A DNA stretch of 64,000 nt. Source: JABMMZ01 sp044341025 (GTDB lineage Bacteria > Bacteroidota > Bacteroidia > NS11-12g > UBA955). The stretch covers positions 1 through 64,000 of the forward strand of contig JBIISM010000006.1 of the NCBI GenBank assembly GCA_044341025.1, in the 5' to 3' direction. The notes beneath the pieces were generated by a model. The model was not told where the DNA came from and made no database searches. It was given only the letters and a program-made list of their open reading frames with translations. This document shows positions 8,772 through 18,483 of this stretch, one piece after another. The first letter of the stretch is position 1. Each line of letters opens with the position of its first letter. The translations under genes and the position numbers were made by a program.

Positions 8772-9956
8772 ATGAATACGTATCCAATTCTCAAATTAAA
8801 ACCAGGCAAAGAAAAATCATTGCAAAGAAGACACCCTTGGGTGTTCAGCGGCGCATTGATGCAAGAGATAAAAAAAACACCAGAAGGCACTTTGGTGAAT
8901 GTTTGCGATATCAATGGAAGCTACCTAGCGACAGGCTATGCGCAACATGGCAGTATCGCGGTGAGAATTTTGTCATTTGATGAAGAAACCATAGACCAAA
9001 AATTTTGGGAAAAGAAAATAAAAGAAAGCTACGAAATTAGAATTAAGCTTGGCATAGCAGGAAGCAAAGAAACCAATTGCTTCCGATTAATGCACGGCGA
9101 AGGCGATGGAATTCCAGGACTAATTGTCGATGTGTACGCCAGCACGGCTGTTATTCAATGCCATAGCAGTGGAATATTTCAACACATTGAAGCCATAGCA
9201 GAAGCGATAAAATCGCAAATGGGTAACGTTATTAATGCCATATTCAACAAAAGCTCTGAGACTTTACATGGTGCAGTTGTTGGTGCTGAAAATGGATTTT
9301 TATTTGGAGAACAAAACGAAGATGTTGTTTTAGAAAATGGACACCGATTTATGGTCGATTGGCAAACAGGCCAAAAGACAGGCTTTTTCCTCGACCAAAG
9401 AGACAACAGACAATTGTTGGGACATTATGCCAAAGATAAAACAGTATTAAACACTTTTTCATACACCGGAGGATTTAGCGTTTATGCCATGCAAGCTGGT
9501 GCCAAAGAGGTTGTATCGATTGACGTTTCGAAGAATGCCATTGATATGTTGAACCGCAATATGGCCGTAAACAATGAAACCGCAAGCAATTATGAAAGCC
9601 ATGCGGAAGACACCTTTAACTTCTTTAAAAAAGACGAAAGAGAATACGACATAGTGGTGCTTGATCCACCTGCATTTGCGAAAAACATAGGGTCTAGACA
9701 CAATGCCCTCATGGGATACAAACGCTTGAATATTGAAGGTCTTAAGAAAGTTAAAAAAGGTGGTTTGTTGTTTACCTTTAGTTGCTCTCAGGTTGTAGAC
9801 AGCCATACGTTTAACCAAACCATATTTTCAGCTGCCATAGAGAGTGGACGTAAGATCCGCATCATACACCGTTTGAGCCAAGGTGCCGACCACCCGGTAA
9901 ACATTTACCATCCAGAAGGCGAATACTTAAAGGGTTTGGTTTTGTGGGTTGAATAA
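8772..9956 (+). CDS. rlmI: 23S rRNA cytosine-C5 methyltransferase, RlmI-like
   Basis: A 394-residue class I SAM-dependent methyltransferase. An N-terminal PUA domain (KPGKEKSLQRRHPWVFSGA at the start) is followed by the SAM-binding NTFSYTGGFSVYA at about residues 227-239 and the catalytic VVLDPPAFAK near 295-304. A Cys in FTFSCSQ near 336 is the expected nucleophile. This is the order in RlmI (m5C1962 of 23S rRNA). It is transcribed divergently from the M1 peptidase; the 74-nt gap has GACTTTTG at 8757-8764, one base off the TAnnTTTG element and 7 nt before the ATG. Confidence 0.9.
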   Translation: MNTYPILKLKPGKEKSLQRRHPWVFSGALMQEIKKTPEGTLVNVCDINGSYLATGYAQHGSIAVRILSFDEETIDQKFWEKKIKESYEIRIKLGIAGSKETNCFRLMHGEGDGIPGLIVDVYASTAVIQCHSSGIFQHIEAIAEAIKSQMGNVINAIFNKSSETLHGAVVGAENGFLFGEQNEDVVLENGHRFMVDWQTGQKTGFFLDQRDNRQLLGHYAKDKTVLNTFSYTGGFSVYAMQAGAKEVVSIDVSKNAIDMLNRNMAVNNETASNYESHAEDTFNFFKKDEREYDIVVLDPPAFAKNIGSRHNALMGYKRLNIEGLKKVKKGGLLFTFSCSQVVDSHTFNQTIFSAAIESGRKIRIIHRLSQGADHPVNIYHPEGEYLKGLVLWVE

Positions 9957-9997
9957 TTTGAAAGCAACGTTTTTTATTTTTTAGGGTCTTAATAAAA

Positions 9998-12688
9998 ATG
10001 AAAGGACTAAAACATTTTCTATTATCATTAACTTTTGGATTAGTCGCACATTCAAATGCACAAACCATCGCAGGCGGTGAAATTTACTATGAGTTAATTT
10101 CTTCCAAGAAATACCTTGTAACCGCTAACGTTTACAGACCATGCAACAGCAATCCACTAAACAGTCTAAGCGGTTTTGTCATTGCGGACACCTTTAAAAT
10201 TCCTATAAATTTCAAGCGCACCCTAATACAAAAAATAAATGATACCTGCGGCAATCCTTGCAATATTCAAAACACAAAATCGAATGCAGGGTTCGAACGC
10301 CACACCTTTATCGATACCGTCGATTTGAACAGTTCGCCTTACGATTCTATTTATAAAGCAGGCTTGTGTTCGGTGAAGTTTGCCATACACCAAATAGGTA
10401 GAGATACTTTGTCCACCACCATTCAAAAAACAAATTTGTTTTATCTGGATGCCGAAGTAAATACCTGTTTGAATTACACACAAATCCACTCCCCTGTTTT
10501 TAGTTTTGACCCTAAATTCAACTTGGTTTGTAATCAAGCCATGACCTATTGCCCTGGCCCTACTGACACCTTGGATTTTGACTCCATGTCGTTTTCTATG
10601 GATGCGCCTTTGATAGACTGGGACCAAACCGTAAACTATACTGGTAGCTACAACCAAAATATACCAATGACGCCCTATTGTCCCCCTGCTCCTGGAGTTA
10701 TTAATTGTAAGGCTTTGCCAAATGCAAAACCACCAAGGGGTTTTTATTTTGATGCAGAAGTTTGTGAAATAGCACTAACACCCACTAAATGCGATGAAAT
10801 CGCACCCGTGAAAATTAGAATTACAGAATGGCGGAAAAGCAATAACACTTGGGTGAAAATTGGCTATGTGACGCGGGAAATGAATGTTTCTGTAAAACAA
10901 TACACCAACAACCCATCCATCATATTTTCCAACAGCAAATACAGCATTTGCAAAAACAATTCGATTTGTTTTAATATCCAAAGTTACGACTATCCTTATG
11001 GCTCGCAAACTGTTGGAGACACAAGCCAAATGCTTTGGAACTATGGCATAGCTAGTGCAACTTGCAAAATTGTAGACCCTACTGCTAGAGAAAAGCAAAT
11101 GCAATTTTGTTGGACACCTAAAAAAGCAGGAAAACAAGTCTTTGCCGTGATGGCCTATGACAAACTATGCAACATCAACTCTAATTCGAAAGGATTTTCT
11201 GTGAATGTAAAACCAATAGCTGAAAACAAAAGAAGATTTCAGTACAGCAACTGCAGCACCTTGGAAATGGAGTCATTCCCTACCGATACGGTCAACCATT
11301 TGCTAAGCAATTACAGTTATTCATTTACAATATTCCCTGCTGATACATTAAGTAAGGTATTGTTTACTTCTACACTTAAAAAGGCATTGTTCAAAATCCC
11401 CTATACAGGTTATTTTGCCATCAAGCACACCCTTAACAACAATGGAGTCAATTGTCCTTTGACGTATTGGGATACTTTGTATTTGGTTAAAAACAAAATC
11501 AATACGCCTAAAAAACAATTGGCTTGCCTCAACGACATTATCTATTTGGATGCATTTTACCAAACCATGAATGCAGTAAAGTACCAATGGGAATATCCAT
11601 TTGGGACCAAAAAACCTACAGATACAGCAAGCACCTATGTTGCTTCTCTTGACAAAAAGCAGATGAAGATTGCATTGTTCATCACAGATAAAAACACCTG
11701 TACCTTTCGAGATACTTTTGAAATCAATGCCCGCGGCGCTTTTGACCTTAACCGTAAAAGTGGAAATTTGTGCAACACCCTCACCTATAATTTTTCTGCA
11801 CTAAACATCAAAGGTTCTAGCCCATTTATTTACGATTGGTACCTCAACAACAAACGGTTAAACACAGCAGATTCATTTATCAATCAAAACTTCAAACAAA
11901 ACACAAAACTGGTTCTAAAAATATCAGATTCTACTTATTGTAGTTTTTCCGATACCTTGACTTTAACACCTATAGCGCCACCGACCTTCACATTGGAGAA
12001 TGATTCAAGCTGTTTGAATACCATAATTAAAATCAGTCCAAAAGTAGACCCTTATCCAGAAAAACTAATTTATGATTGGACTTTAGATGCTGGTTTGTTA
12101 AGCAAACATGATACGAGTTTAATTTTCACTGTTACCAAAACCCATACATTAAATTTAAACTTGAGAAATGCCATCGGATGCAATGCCCAAAAAACAATTC
12201 AAATATATGCCAATCCATTGCCAACCTTTAATATTCTTGGGAACACGAGCTACAACCGATATGCGCTTGTGCAATTAAATTTGGACAAAGTACTTGCAAG
12301 CTATTTTTGGTCAAATGGGACCACTAATCAAGACAATGTTTTTTGGGCTTCTAGTCTCGGAGGTCCCGGTAGTTATACCATTTGGTGTAAGGCAAAAGAC
12401 TATAATGGATGCGAAAACATTCAATTTAAACAAATTAGAACCGATCAATTCACAGAGGTCTTTGAAAACAATCTGCTACAATGTCAACTGTATCCGAATC
12501 CGAGTAGAAACAGTATTATCATTAATAGCAATTTAGATTCTGAATATCAAATCCAAACCCTTGATGGCAAAACCATACAGGAAGGCTTATTAAACATGGG
12601 CACACAAAGCATAGACATCCATTCTTTATCCCCCGGAATTTACATTTTTCAAATTGGCCTAAATAGGATTAAATTTGTCAAGGAGTAA
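9998..12688 (+). CDS. Large surface protein with T9SS type A sorting domain
   Basis: 896 residues with a signal peptide ending near Ala21 (AHSNAQ). The N-terminal block (GGEIYYELISSKKYLVTANVYR) is shared by a group of Bacteroidota cell-surface proteins of unknown function. It is followed by several Ig/PKD-like beta modules with paired cysteines, and the last 75 residues form a T9SS type A domain (LYPNPSRNSIIINSN ... GIYIFQIG). No enzymatic motif was seen. Likely an outer-surface adhesin or structural protein exported by T9SS. It stands alone, 41 nt after rlmI and 140 nt before purL. Confidence 0.85.
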   Translation: MKGLKHFLLSLTFGLVAHSNAQTIAGGEIYYELISSKKYLVTANVYRPCNSNPLNSLSGFVIADTFKIPINFKRTLIQKINDTCGNPCNIQNTKSNAGFERHTFIDTVDLNSSPYDSIYKAGLCSVKFAIHQIGRDTLSTTIQKTNLFYLDAEVNTCLNYTQIHSPVFSFDPKFNLVCNQAMTYCPGPTDTLDFDSMSFSMDAPLIDWDQTVNYTGSYNQNIPMTPYCPPAPGVINCKALPNAKPPRGFYFDAEVCEIALTPTKCDEIAPVKIRITEWRKSNNTWVKIGYVTREMNVSVKQYTNNPSIIFSNSKYSICKNNSICFNIQSYDYPYGSQTVGDTSQMLWNYGIASATCKIVDPTAREKQMQFCWTPKKAGKQVFAVMAYDKLCNINSNSKGFSVNVKPIAENKRRFQYSNCSTLEMESFPTDTVNHLLSNYSYSFTIFPADTLSKVLFTSTLKKALFKIPYTGYFAIKHTLNNNGVNCPLTYWDTLYLVKNKINTPKKQLACLNDIIYLDAFYQTMNAVKYQWEYPFGTKKPTDTASTYVASLDKKQMKIALFITDKNTCTFRDTFEINARGAFDLNRKSGNLCNTLTYNFSALNIKGSSPFIYDWYLNNKRLNTADSFINQNFKQNTKLVLKISDSTYCSFSDTLTLTPIAPPTFTLENDSSCLNTIIKISPKVDPYPEKLIYDWTLDAGLLSKHDTSLIFTVTKTHTLNLNLRNAIGCNAQKTIQIYANPLPTFNILGNTSYNRYALVQLNLDKVLASYFWSNGTTNQDNVFWASSLGGPGSYTIWCKAKDYNGCENIQFKQIRTDQFTEVFENNLLQCQLYPNPSRNSIIINSNLDSEYQIQTLDGKTIQEGLLNMGTQSIDIHSLSPGIYIFQIGLNRIKFVKE

Positions 12689-12814
12689 AACAGTTTTAAG
12701 AAATCATTTTATTAGTTGAACCCATACAGAAAATTGAACTAGTTGCCAAAGAATAGCCAAACATTTGCTTAAAAATTGTTGAAACTTCAACTTCTTTTAG
12801 CTATTTGAAATGCC

Positions 12815-12822
12815 TATTTTTG
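12815..12822 (+). promoter_or_regulatory. Promoter -7 element for purL
   Basis: TATTTTTG matches the Bacteroidota TAnnTTTG element. Six nt separate it from ATG 12829, so the transcript would have almost no leader. No convincing -33 TTTG was found at the expected distance. Confidence 0.6.
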
Positions 12823-12828
12823 CAACAA

Positions 12829-15039
12829 ATGGAAGCAACCCTGGAACAAGCCCAACAACTTGGCCTTTTGCCTGAAGAATTTGACAAAATCAAATCGATA
12901 CTCGGCCGCACCCCTAATTTCACCGAATTGAGTATTTACTCAGTGATGTGGAGCGAACACTGTTCATACAAAAACTCTATTACCTGGTTAAAAACCTTAC
13001 CTAAAGAGGGTCCTGCTATGCTAGCAAAAGCGGGTGAAGAAAACGCAGGTTTGGTAGACATTGGCGACGGCTTGGCTTGTTGCTTCAAAATTGAATCACA
13101 CAACCACCCATCTGCAATTGAACCTTACCAAGGTGCTGCAACTGGTGTTGGTGGAATTAACCGCGATATTTTCTCAATGGGCGCAAGACCCATTGCCCAA
13201 TTAAATTCTTTGCGTTTTGGAAACATAGACACCGCTAGAACCAAATGGTTGGTAAAAGGTGTAACCAAAGGTATTGGCGATTATGGCAATGCATTCGGTA
13301 TTCCTACCGTTGGAGGTGAAGTATACTTCGACGATTGTTACGAAACCAATATTCTAGTAAATGCTATGAGTGTTGGCATCGCTAAAGTTGGAACCACCAT
13401 CTCTGCAATTTCAGAAGGCATTGGCAATCCTGTTTACATCTTCGGTGCCGCTACTGGCAAAGACGGTATCCACGGTGCTGCATTCGCAAGTAAAGACATT
13501 TCTGAAGACAGTGTAAACGATTTGCCTAGTGTTCAAGTTGGTGACCCTTTTTGGGAAAAACTAATTCTTGAAGCGAGTATGGAATTAATCGATACTGGAT
13601 CTATTATTGGTATGCAAGACATGGGAGCAGCAGGTATTACTTGCAGTACCAGTGAAATGGCTGCCAAAAGCAAAACCGGCATGAAAGTACATTTGGACAA
13701 AGTGCCTATGCGTCAAGAGAACATGAAAGGTTGGGAAATCCTTCTTTCTGAAAGTCAAGAACGCATGTTGGTGATTTTGAAAAAAGGCACTGAAAAAGAA
13801 GCCGAAGCCATTTTCAAAAAATGGGAATTAACCTATGCTCAAATCGGCGAGGTAACTGAAGGCGACCGCGTTCAATACTATATGAATGGCGAATTGGAAG
13901 CCGATATCCCTGCCGAAAGCTTGGTGCTTGGTGGAGGCGCTCCAATCTACAAACGCGAGTGGACCGTACCAACCTATTTCGAAAAAATAAAAGCCTATAA
14001 ATTCGATGCCATTGAGCAGCCGAGTGATTTAAAAGCAGTGGCTGAATTCTTATTGTGCGAACCAAATATTGCATCAAAAAATTGGGTATTTACCCAATAC
14101 GACAGCATGGTTGGAACCGTTAACCAAAGCACCAACAAAGCAAGTGATGCTGCAGTTGTTAAAGTAAGAGGCAGCAACAAATCATTGGCATTAACCGTAG
14201 ATTGCAACAGCCGTTATGTGTATGCAGATCCTGAAACAGGATGTGCCATTGCAGTGGCTGAAGCCGCTAGAAACATTGTTTGTACAGGAGGTGTCCCAGG
14301 TGCTGTAACCAATTGTTTAAACTTTGGCAACCCTTACGACACAGAAGTTTACTACCAATTCAAACACAGTATTGATGGTATGGGAAAAGCTTGTTTAAAA
14401 TTCGGAACCCCAGTTACTGGTGGTAACGTCAGTTTTTACAACCAAAGCACTGAAGGTGTTGCTGTATTCCCTACCCCAACCATTGGTATGGTGGGAATTA
14501 TAGAAAAACCAGAACACCATATGGGTTCTGCATTTCAAGCTGAAGGTGATTTCATCTTCTTAATTGGAAAATCACAAAACGACATCAGCAGCAGCCAATA
14601 TTTAGCAAAATACCACAAGGTAAATTTCTCACCAGCTCCTTATTTCAATTTGGATGAAGAGAAACAAATGCAAGACGCTTTGTACGCCGCAATTTGCAGT
14701 GGCAAGGTACATTCTGCACACGATGTGAGTGAAGGTGGCTTATTTGTTACCTTGGCTGAATCAGCGATGCAAGGAAAAACTGGATTTGACATTTGCACCG
14801 ATGCCCACATCAGAAAAGATGCTTTTTTATTCGGAGAAGCGCAAGGCAGAGCGGTTATCAGCATTAGTCCTTCAAACAAAGAAAGCATTGAGAAGCACTT
14901 TGCAGACATGGGTGTCGAATGCTTGCACATTGGTTCTGTAAAAGGAAACAGCATGGTCATCGATTCAGAAGATTTCGGATCTACCGCAGACATCAAAAAC
15001 CTTTACCACAATGCATTGGCATTGCGCTTAGGGGCTTAA
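12829..15039 (+). CDS. purL: Phosphoribosylformylglycinamidine synthase, subunit PurL
   Basis: Purine synthesis: glutamine-dependent amidation of FGAR to FGAM with ATP. About 736 residues, the length of the small PurL that works with separate PurQ and PurS, rather than the 1300-residue fused form. Diagnostic stretches are MWSEHCSYKNS near the N-terminus, IESHNHPSAIEPYQGAATGVGG, and HDVSEGGL in the C-terminal half; the two AIRS-like halves are both present. I use ATG 12829 (MEATLEQ) rather than the earlier in-frame 12805 because the promoter element at 12815-12822 lies between them. purQ and purS are not in the window. Confidence 0.95.
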   Translation: MEATLEQAQQLGLLPEEFDKIKSILGRTPNFTELSIYSVMWSEHCSYKNSITWLKTLPKEGPAMLAKAGEENAGLVDIGDGLACCFKIESHNHPSAIEPYQGAATGVGGINRDIFSMGARPIAQLNSLRFGNIDTARTKWLVKGVTKGIGDYGNAFGIPTVGGEVYFDDCYETNILVNAMSVGIAKVGTTISAISEGIGNPVYIFGAATGKDGIHGAAFASKDISEDSVNDLPSVQVGDPFWEKLILEASMELIDTGSIIGMQDMGAAGITCSTSEMAAKSKTGMKVHLDKVPMRQENMKGWEILLSESQERMLVILKKGTEKEAEAIFKKWELTYAQIGEVTEGDRVQYYMNGELEADIPAESLVLGGGAPIYKREWTVPTYFEKIKAYKFDAIEQPSDLKAVAEFLLCEPNIASKNWVFTQYDSMVGTVNQSTNKASDAAVVKVRGSNKSLALTVDCNSRYVYADPETGCAIAVAEAARNIVCTGGVPGAVTNCLNFGNPYDTEVYYQFKHSIDGMGKACLKFGTPVTGGNVSFYNQSTEGVAVFPTPTIGMVGIIEKPEHHMGSAFQAEGDFIFLIGKSQNDISSSQYLAKYHKVNFSPAPYFNLDEEKQMQDALYAAICSGKVHSAHDVSEGGLFVTLAESAMQGKTGFDICTDAHIRKDAFLFGEAQGRAVISISPSNKESIEKHFADMGVECLHIGSVKGNSMVIDSEDFGSTADIKNLYHNALALRLGA

Positions 15040-15059
15040 TCAATAAAACATTTTTGAAG

Positions 15060-15095
15060 CAAGACTTGTGTGTATGCGCAGGTCTTTCTTTATTT
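15060..15095 (+). terminator. Hairpin between purL and mazG
   Basis: An inverted repeat, AAGAC...GTCTT with inner G-U pairs (15061-15086), is followed by a T-rich run. It sits between two convergent genes and probably ends purL transcription. Confidence 0.45.
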
Positions 15096-15863
15096 AAGCG
15101 CTTTCGCTTCCACCCACCACTCATCCATTTGACGCAATCCCAACGATTTTAAATCCAAGTTCTTTGCTTCTGCTTTGGCTTCTATATATTCGAAACGTTT
15201 CTTAAACTTCTGGTTGGTTTTTTCCAAGGCATCGTCAGGGTTTATGTTTTCAAAACGGGCGTAATTAATCAAAGAGAACAACAAATCGCCAAACTCTTCC
15301 TCACGGTCTTTGGCATTGCTAGCGGTTTTAAATTCATTTAACTCCTCCTCTACCTTTTCCCATACCTGATTTTTGTTTTCCCAATCAAATCCAACTTGTG
15401 CAGCCTTGTCTTGCATGCGCAAAGCTTTCACCAAAGACGGCATTGAATTGGGCACCCCACTTAAGACTGACTTTTTAGCATTTCCCTTTTCTTTGAGTTT
15501 GATCTGTTCCCAATTTTGCTTAACGACATCTGAATTTTCCGCTTGAACATCTCCGTATATGTGAGGGTGACGACGGATCAATTTTTCACACAATTGATTG
15601 ATGACCGATTCAATATCATAAAGCCCAGTTTCAGAACCAATTTTGGCATAAAAAACAATATGCAAAAGAATATCCCCCAACTCTTTTTTTACCTCTTCGT
15701 GGTCGCCTTTTAAAATGGCATCACTCAACTCATACGTTTCTTCGATTGTAAGGTGGCGAATAGACTCGGTGGTTTGTTCTTTGTCCCAAGGGCACTTAGC
15801 TCTTAACTCATCCATGATATCCAAAAGCCTTTTAAAAGCATCCAATCTGCTGTTGTTTTGCAT
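15090..15863 (-). CDS. mazG: Nucleoside triphosphate pyrophosphohydrolase MazG
   Basis: 257 residues with two MazG domains. MazG hydrolyses (d)NTPs to NMP and pyrophosphate and acts in housecleaning and stress. The N-terminal half holds LRAKCPWDKEQTTESI, the metal-binding EETYEL, and KKELGDILLHIVFYA; the second half repeats the pattern with EEELNEF and REEEFGDLLFSLINYAR. Both EExxE and ExxD acidic clusters are intact. It ends opposite purL. A TAGATTTG element is only 4 nt from its ATG. Confidence 0.93.
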   Translation of the reverse strand: MQNNSRLDAFKRLLDIMDELRAKCPWDKEQTTESIRHLTIEETYELSDAILKGDHEEVKKELGDILLHIVFYAKIGSETGLYDIESVINQLCEKLIRRHPHIYGDVQAENSDVVKQNWEQIKLKEKGNAKKSVLSGVPNSMPSLVKALRMQDKAAQVGFDWENKNQVWEKVEEELNEFKTASNAKDREEEFGDLLFSLINYARFENINPDDALEKTNQKFKKRFEYIEAKAEAKNLDLKSLGLRQMDEWWVEAKALK

Positions 15864-15867
15864 GGTG

Positions 15868-15875
15868 CAAATCTA
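15868..15875 (-). promoter_or_regulatory. Promoter -7 element for mazG
   Basis: On the minus strand the sequence reads TAGATTTG, followed by CACC and then the mazG ATG. With 4 nt of spacing the mRNA would be leaderless or nearly so. Confidence 0.6.
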
Positions 15876-16024
15876 CGAAAACTTGTTTAGCATTTGCTTA
15901 GAAAATCGATGATCAAAGCAATTGAATGGCTATCAACAATTAAAGGATAACTTTTTGTGCCGTCTGCCTGGTAAAATTTGTAATTTCGTAACAATTTCGG
16001 AACCAAAATGCCGTTAACCCAAAA

Positions 16025-17308
16025 ATGAAACGTTTACTATTTGTACTGACATATATTTTAAGCATTGGCTTAACCCAAGCTGAATCAAACGATTCGAGCT
16101 ATTTGAAAGATCCCTATTTCGTTAAATTATTAAAGACCAATTCAAAGGTTCCAATATTCTATAACGACCAGGTAAAACGTCAAATAGCAAACTATATCAG
16201 AAACCTGAACAACAGCACTGCAATTTTAATTGGAAAGACTCAATACTACAACCAACTCTACAATTCTAATTTTGAAACTTCGGGCATACCGAAACAATTG
16301 TTTTTGAGTACAGCAGCTTACAGCAATTCTGACCCTCTATATATAGACCAAGACGGAGGTAGCGGCATGTGGGCATTAAATTATGCCATTGCAAAAAAAT
16401 ACAATTTAAGCACCAGCAGTTACGTTGATGAGCGCAGAAATCCGGCAAAAAGCTGTGAAGTCGCTGCCAATTATTTCAAAGACTTAAATTTAATTTACCA
16501 AGATTGGTTAAAAACCTTGGTAGCCTTCAGAACCGGCCCCATCAACATGAATATGGCCATTCATAAAGCCAACAGCAGTTTAGATTACGCCAAAATACAC
16601 AATCAACTTTCACTTGAACATCAAAACGCAGCGGTAAATTATATTGCATTTTGGTATATCTGGAATTTTTACACCGACCACAAAATCATTCCTGTTCGCT
16701 ACAAATTACCTGATACCGATACCGTTCATGTTGAAAGAGAAATTGGCTTGAACGCCATTGCCTACAACTTAAATTTATCTGAAGATGTTTTGAGGTTAAG
16801 CAATTCAGAACTTCGATTAGACATTGTTCCTGTCTCATACAACAAAAAGGGTTTAAAACTGCCCAAAGACAAGGTATTAGAATACCATAGCAAATTGAGC
16901 ATACTCTTCCCAGCACCTGTTAAAAATATAGATACGACCTTAAGCGATTCTTTGATTATGGACAACAACGCCATGGTTATAAAACCAATGCTTCCGAGAG
17001 ATTCTATCAATGCTGAGAACAATGAAGAGGTAGACAATGGAGAAGATTCTCCAAAACCAAAAGCTGCAAGTGAAAGCAAAACAGTAACCATTACCTATGT
17101 GGTAAAAAAAGGGGATGGCTTGTTGTTAATAGCCGATTTATTTGATTGTAGAGTTAGTGATATCCGTAAGTGGAATGGCATGAAAAAAGACAATATTTTC
17201 AAAGGTCAAAAACTAAAAATAAAAGTGCCTAAAAACAAAGCTGCGGTTTACAAAAAGATAAATACCATGACCACAGCCCAGAAAAAGAAGTTGGCAAAGA
17301 GAAGTTAA
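16025..17308 (+). CDS. Transglycosylase-like (MltD-type) protein with LysM, catalytic Glu apparently lost
   Basis: 427 residues, signal peptide cleaved near LTQAES. Residues about 85-185 follow the MltD/SLT pattern: LFLSTAAYSNSDP in place of LPxxESxFxP, GGSGMWALNYAIAKKYNL in place of AxGxWQFxPxTGxxYGL, DERRNPAKS, and FRTGPINMNMAIHKA in place of AYNxGxGxVxxAI. The usual catalytic Glu position is Thr or Ala and the GLWQ Gln is Ala, so glycan cleavage is doubtful. One LysM domain lies at about residues 357-402 (YVVKKGDGLLLIADLF ... IFKGQKLKIKVP), preceded by an acidic linker. A basic tail ends the protein. Probably a periplasmic peptidoglycan-binding protein. Confidence 0.75.
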   Translation: MKRLLFVLTYILSIGLTQAESNDSSYLKDPYFVKLLKTNSKVPIFYNDQVKRQIANYIRNLNNSTAILIGKTQYYNQLYNSNFETSGIPKQLFLSTAAYSNSDPLYIDQDGGSGMWALNYAIAKKYNLSTSSYVDERRNPAKSCEVAANYFKDLNLIYQDWLKTLVAFRTGPINMNMAIHKANSSLDYAKIHNQLSLEHQNAAVNYIAFWYIWNFYTDHKIIPVRYKLPDTDTVHVEREIGLNAIAYNLNLSEDVLRLSNSELRLDIVPVSYNKKGLKLPKDKVLEYHSKLSILFPAPVKNIDTTLSDSLIMDNNAMVIKPMLPRDSINAENNEEVDNGEDSPKPKAASESKTVTITYVVKKGDGLLLIADLFDCRVSDIRKWNGMKKDNIFKGQKLKIKVPKNKAAVYKKINTMTTAQKKKLAKRS

Positions 17309-17396
17309 TTTAATCATTCCAAAGGCAAGAACAACACAAATTAATTCACCTTGCTTTTGCCTAATTTTTCCTTAATATTGTTGGTGTAATTCTATT

Positions 17397-18008
17397 ATGG
17401 CTAAGCGGATTCTATATTATTCCTTTATTGTTTTAAGTTTGATAATGTTTTTCAGTGCTTGTCAAAACAAACAAGACAAGGCATTTGAAGATTATAAAAA
17501 GGAAATTAAAAAAAGCCGCCATGAAGGCGATATTTATATGCTTACCCAAGGCATCATTGAGCCGCAAGACACTGCTAATTACAAAGGATTAAACTACTTC
17601 GATGTAGACAGCAACTTCCGAATCAAGGCACGCATTAAGGAATTACCTCCTTTACCTATAGAATTTAAAACCAATACAGAACGCTCCCCATTATATTATG
17701 TCTTTTGTTTATTGGAATTTAATGTTGGAGATTCATTATGCACCTTAATTGCTTATTCTGAAAAAGATAAAGATGTGCGTCAATTGTTTGTCCCTTTTAA
17801 AGATGTCAGCGGCAATGCTGAAACCTATGGTGGAGGCCGTTATCTGGACATTGAATACAAGGGAGAAAAAGATTTTTTAACCCTCGATTTTAATAAGGCA
17901 TACAACCCATATTGCCACTACAACCACAGCTACAGCTGCCCGCTGGTTCCCGAGCAGAACAGATTAAAAGTCAGCATCAAAGCTGGAGAGAAAAAATTCC
18001 ATGAATAA
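17397..18008 (+). CDS. DUF1684 family lipoprotein
   Basis: 203 residues with a lipobox (MFFSAC, Cys at about 22). The C-terminal half has the DUF1684 signature: an ETYGGGRYLDIEY stretch, then LDFNKAYNPYCHYN and SCPLVPEQNRLKVSIKAGEK, with its conserved Asn, Tyr, Cys and Pro residues. The biochemical role of the family is not established. It overlaps the next small gene by 8 nt, so the two are co-transcribed. Confidence 0.85.
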   Translation: MAKRILYYSFIVLSLIMFFSACQNKQDKAFEDYKKEIKKSRHEGDIYMLTQGIIEPQDTANYKGLNYFDVDSNFRIKARIKELPPLPIEFKTNTERSPLYYVFCLLEFNVGDSLCTLIAYSEKDKDVRQLFVPFKDVSGNAETYGGGRYLDIEYKGEKDFLTLDFNKAYNPYCHYNHSYSCPLVPEQNRLKVSIKAGEKKFHE

Positions 18009-18483
18009 ACGCATTGCATTATTTTGTTTAATTATAAGCTTAGGATTTACGCAAATTCAGGCTCAAGATAAATCGTCTTTAAACATCGATTTCAAAAACA
18101 AAAAAGACATTCAAATTGATAACTTTAAAAAGTTTAGTTTTCAAGACAAGAACAACAATACCCAATCAGGTAAAATTAAAATTTTAAACGACAGTCAGTT
18201 TTGCTTTGTAAATTACTTTTTAGAACCGGTAGGTGAAACCTACCATATTAATGACATTCACAAGGTATTTATACAAGGTTCAAATGGAATGAAGTATAAA
18301 ATCCCAGCGCTTGCGGCCATAGGCATTACATTATTTATACCTGGCGGAATTTATTTTCTAGTTATTCGTGAAGCTGTTAGGAAAATAAAACTTAGAAAAA
18401 ATCGCCAAAATGCTTCATTAAATGGCTGGGTTGATAAGACGAATTTTGAAGCTAAAATTATTAGTTACTATCCTCAGACTTAA
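18001..18483 (+). CDS. Unrecognised secreted or membrane protein
   Basis: 160 residues. An N-terminal signal (MNKRIALFCLIISLGFTQIQAQ) is followed by a lysine-rich region and one strong hydrophobic segment at about 103-123 (ALAAIGITLFIPGGIYFLVI), then a basic tail. I do not recognise the family. The 8-nt overlap with the DUF1684 lipoprotein suggests a linked function; the stop overlaps the convergent NUDIX gene by 4 nt. Confidence 0.65.
   Translation: MNKRIALFCLIISLGFTQIQAQDKSSLNIDFKNKKDIQIDNFKKFSFQDKNNNTQSGKIKILNDSQFCFVNYFLEPVGETYHINDIHKVFIQGSNGMKYKIPALAAIGITLFIPGGIYFLVIREAVRKIKLRKNRQNASLNGWVDKTNFEAKIISYYPQT

Noticed and set aside
8698..8787. N-terminal extension of the M1 peptidase
   Set aside because: It precedes the signal peptide and runs into the divergent rlmI gene.
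13814..14207. Antisense frames inside purL
   Set aside because: They overlap a strongly conserved gene and carry no motif.
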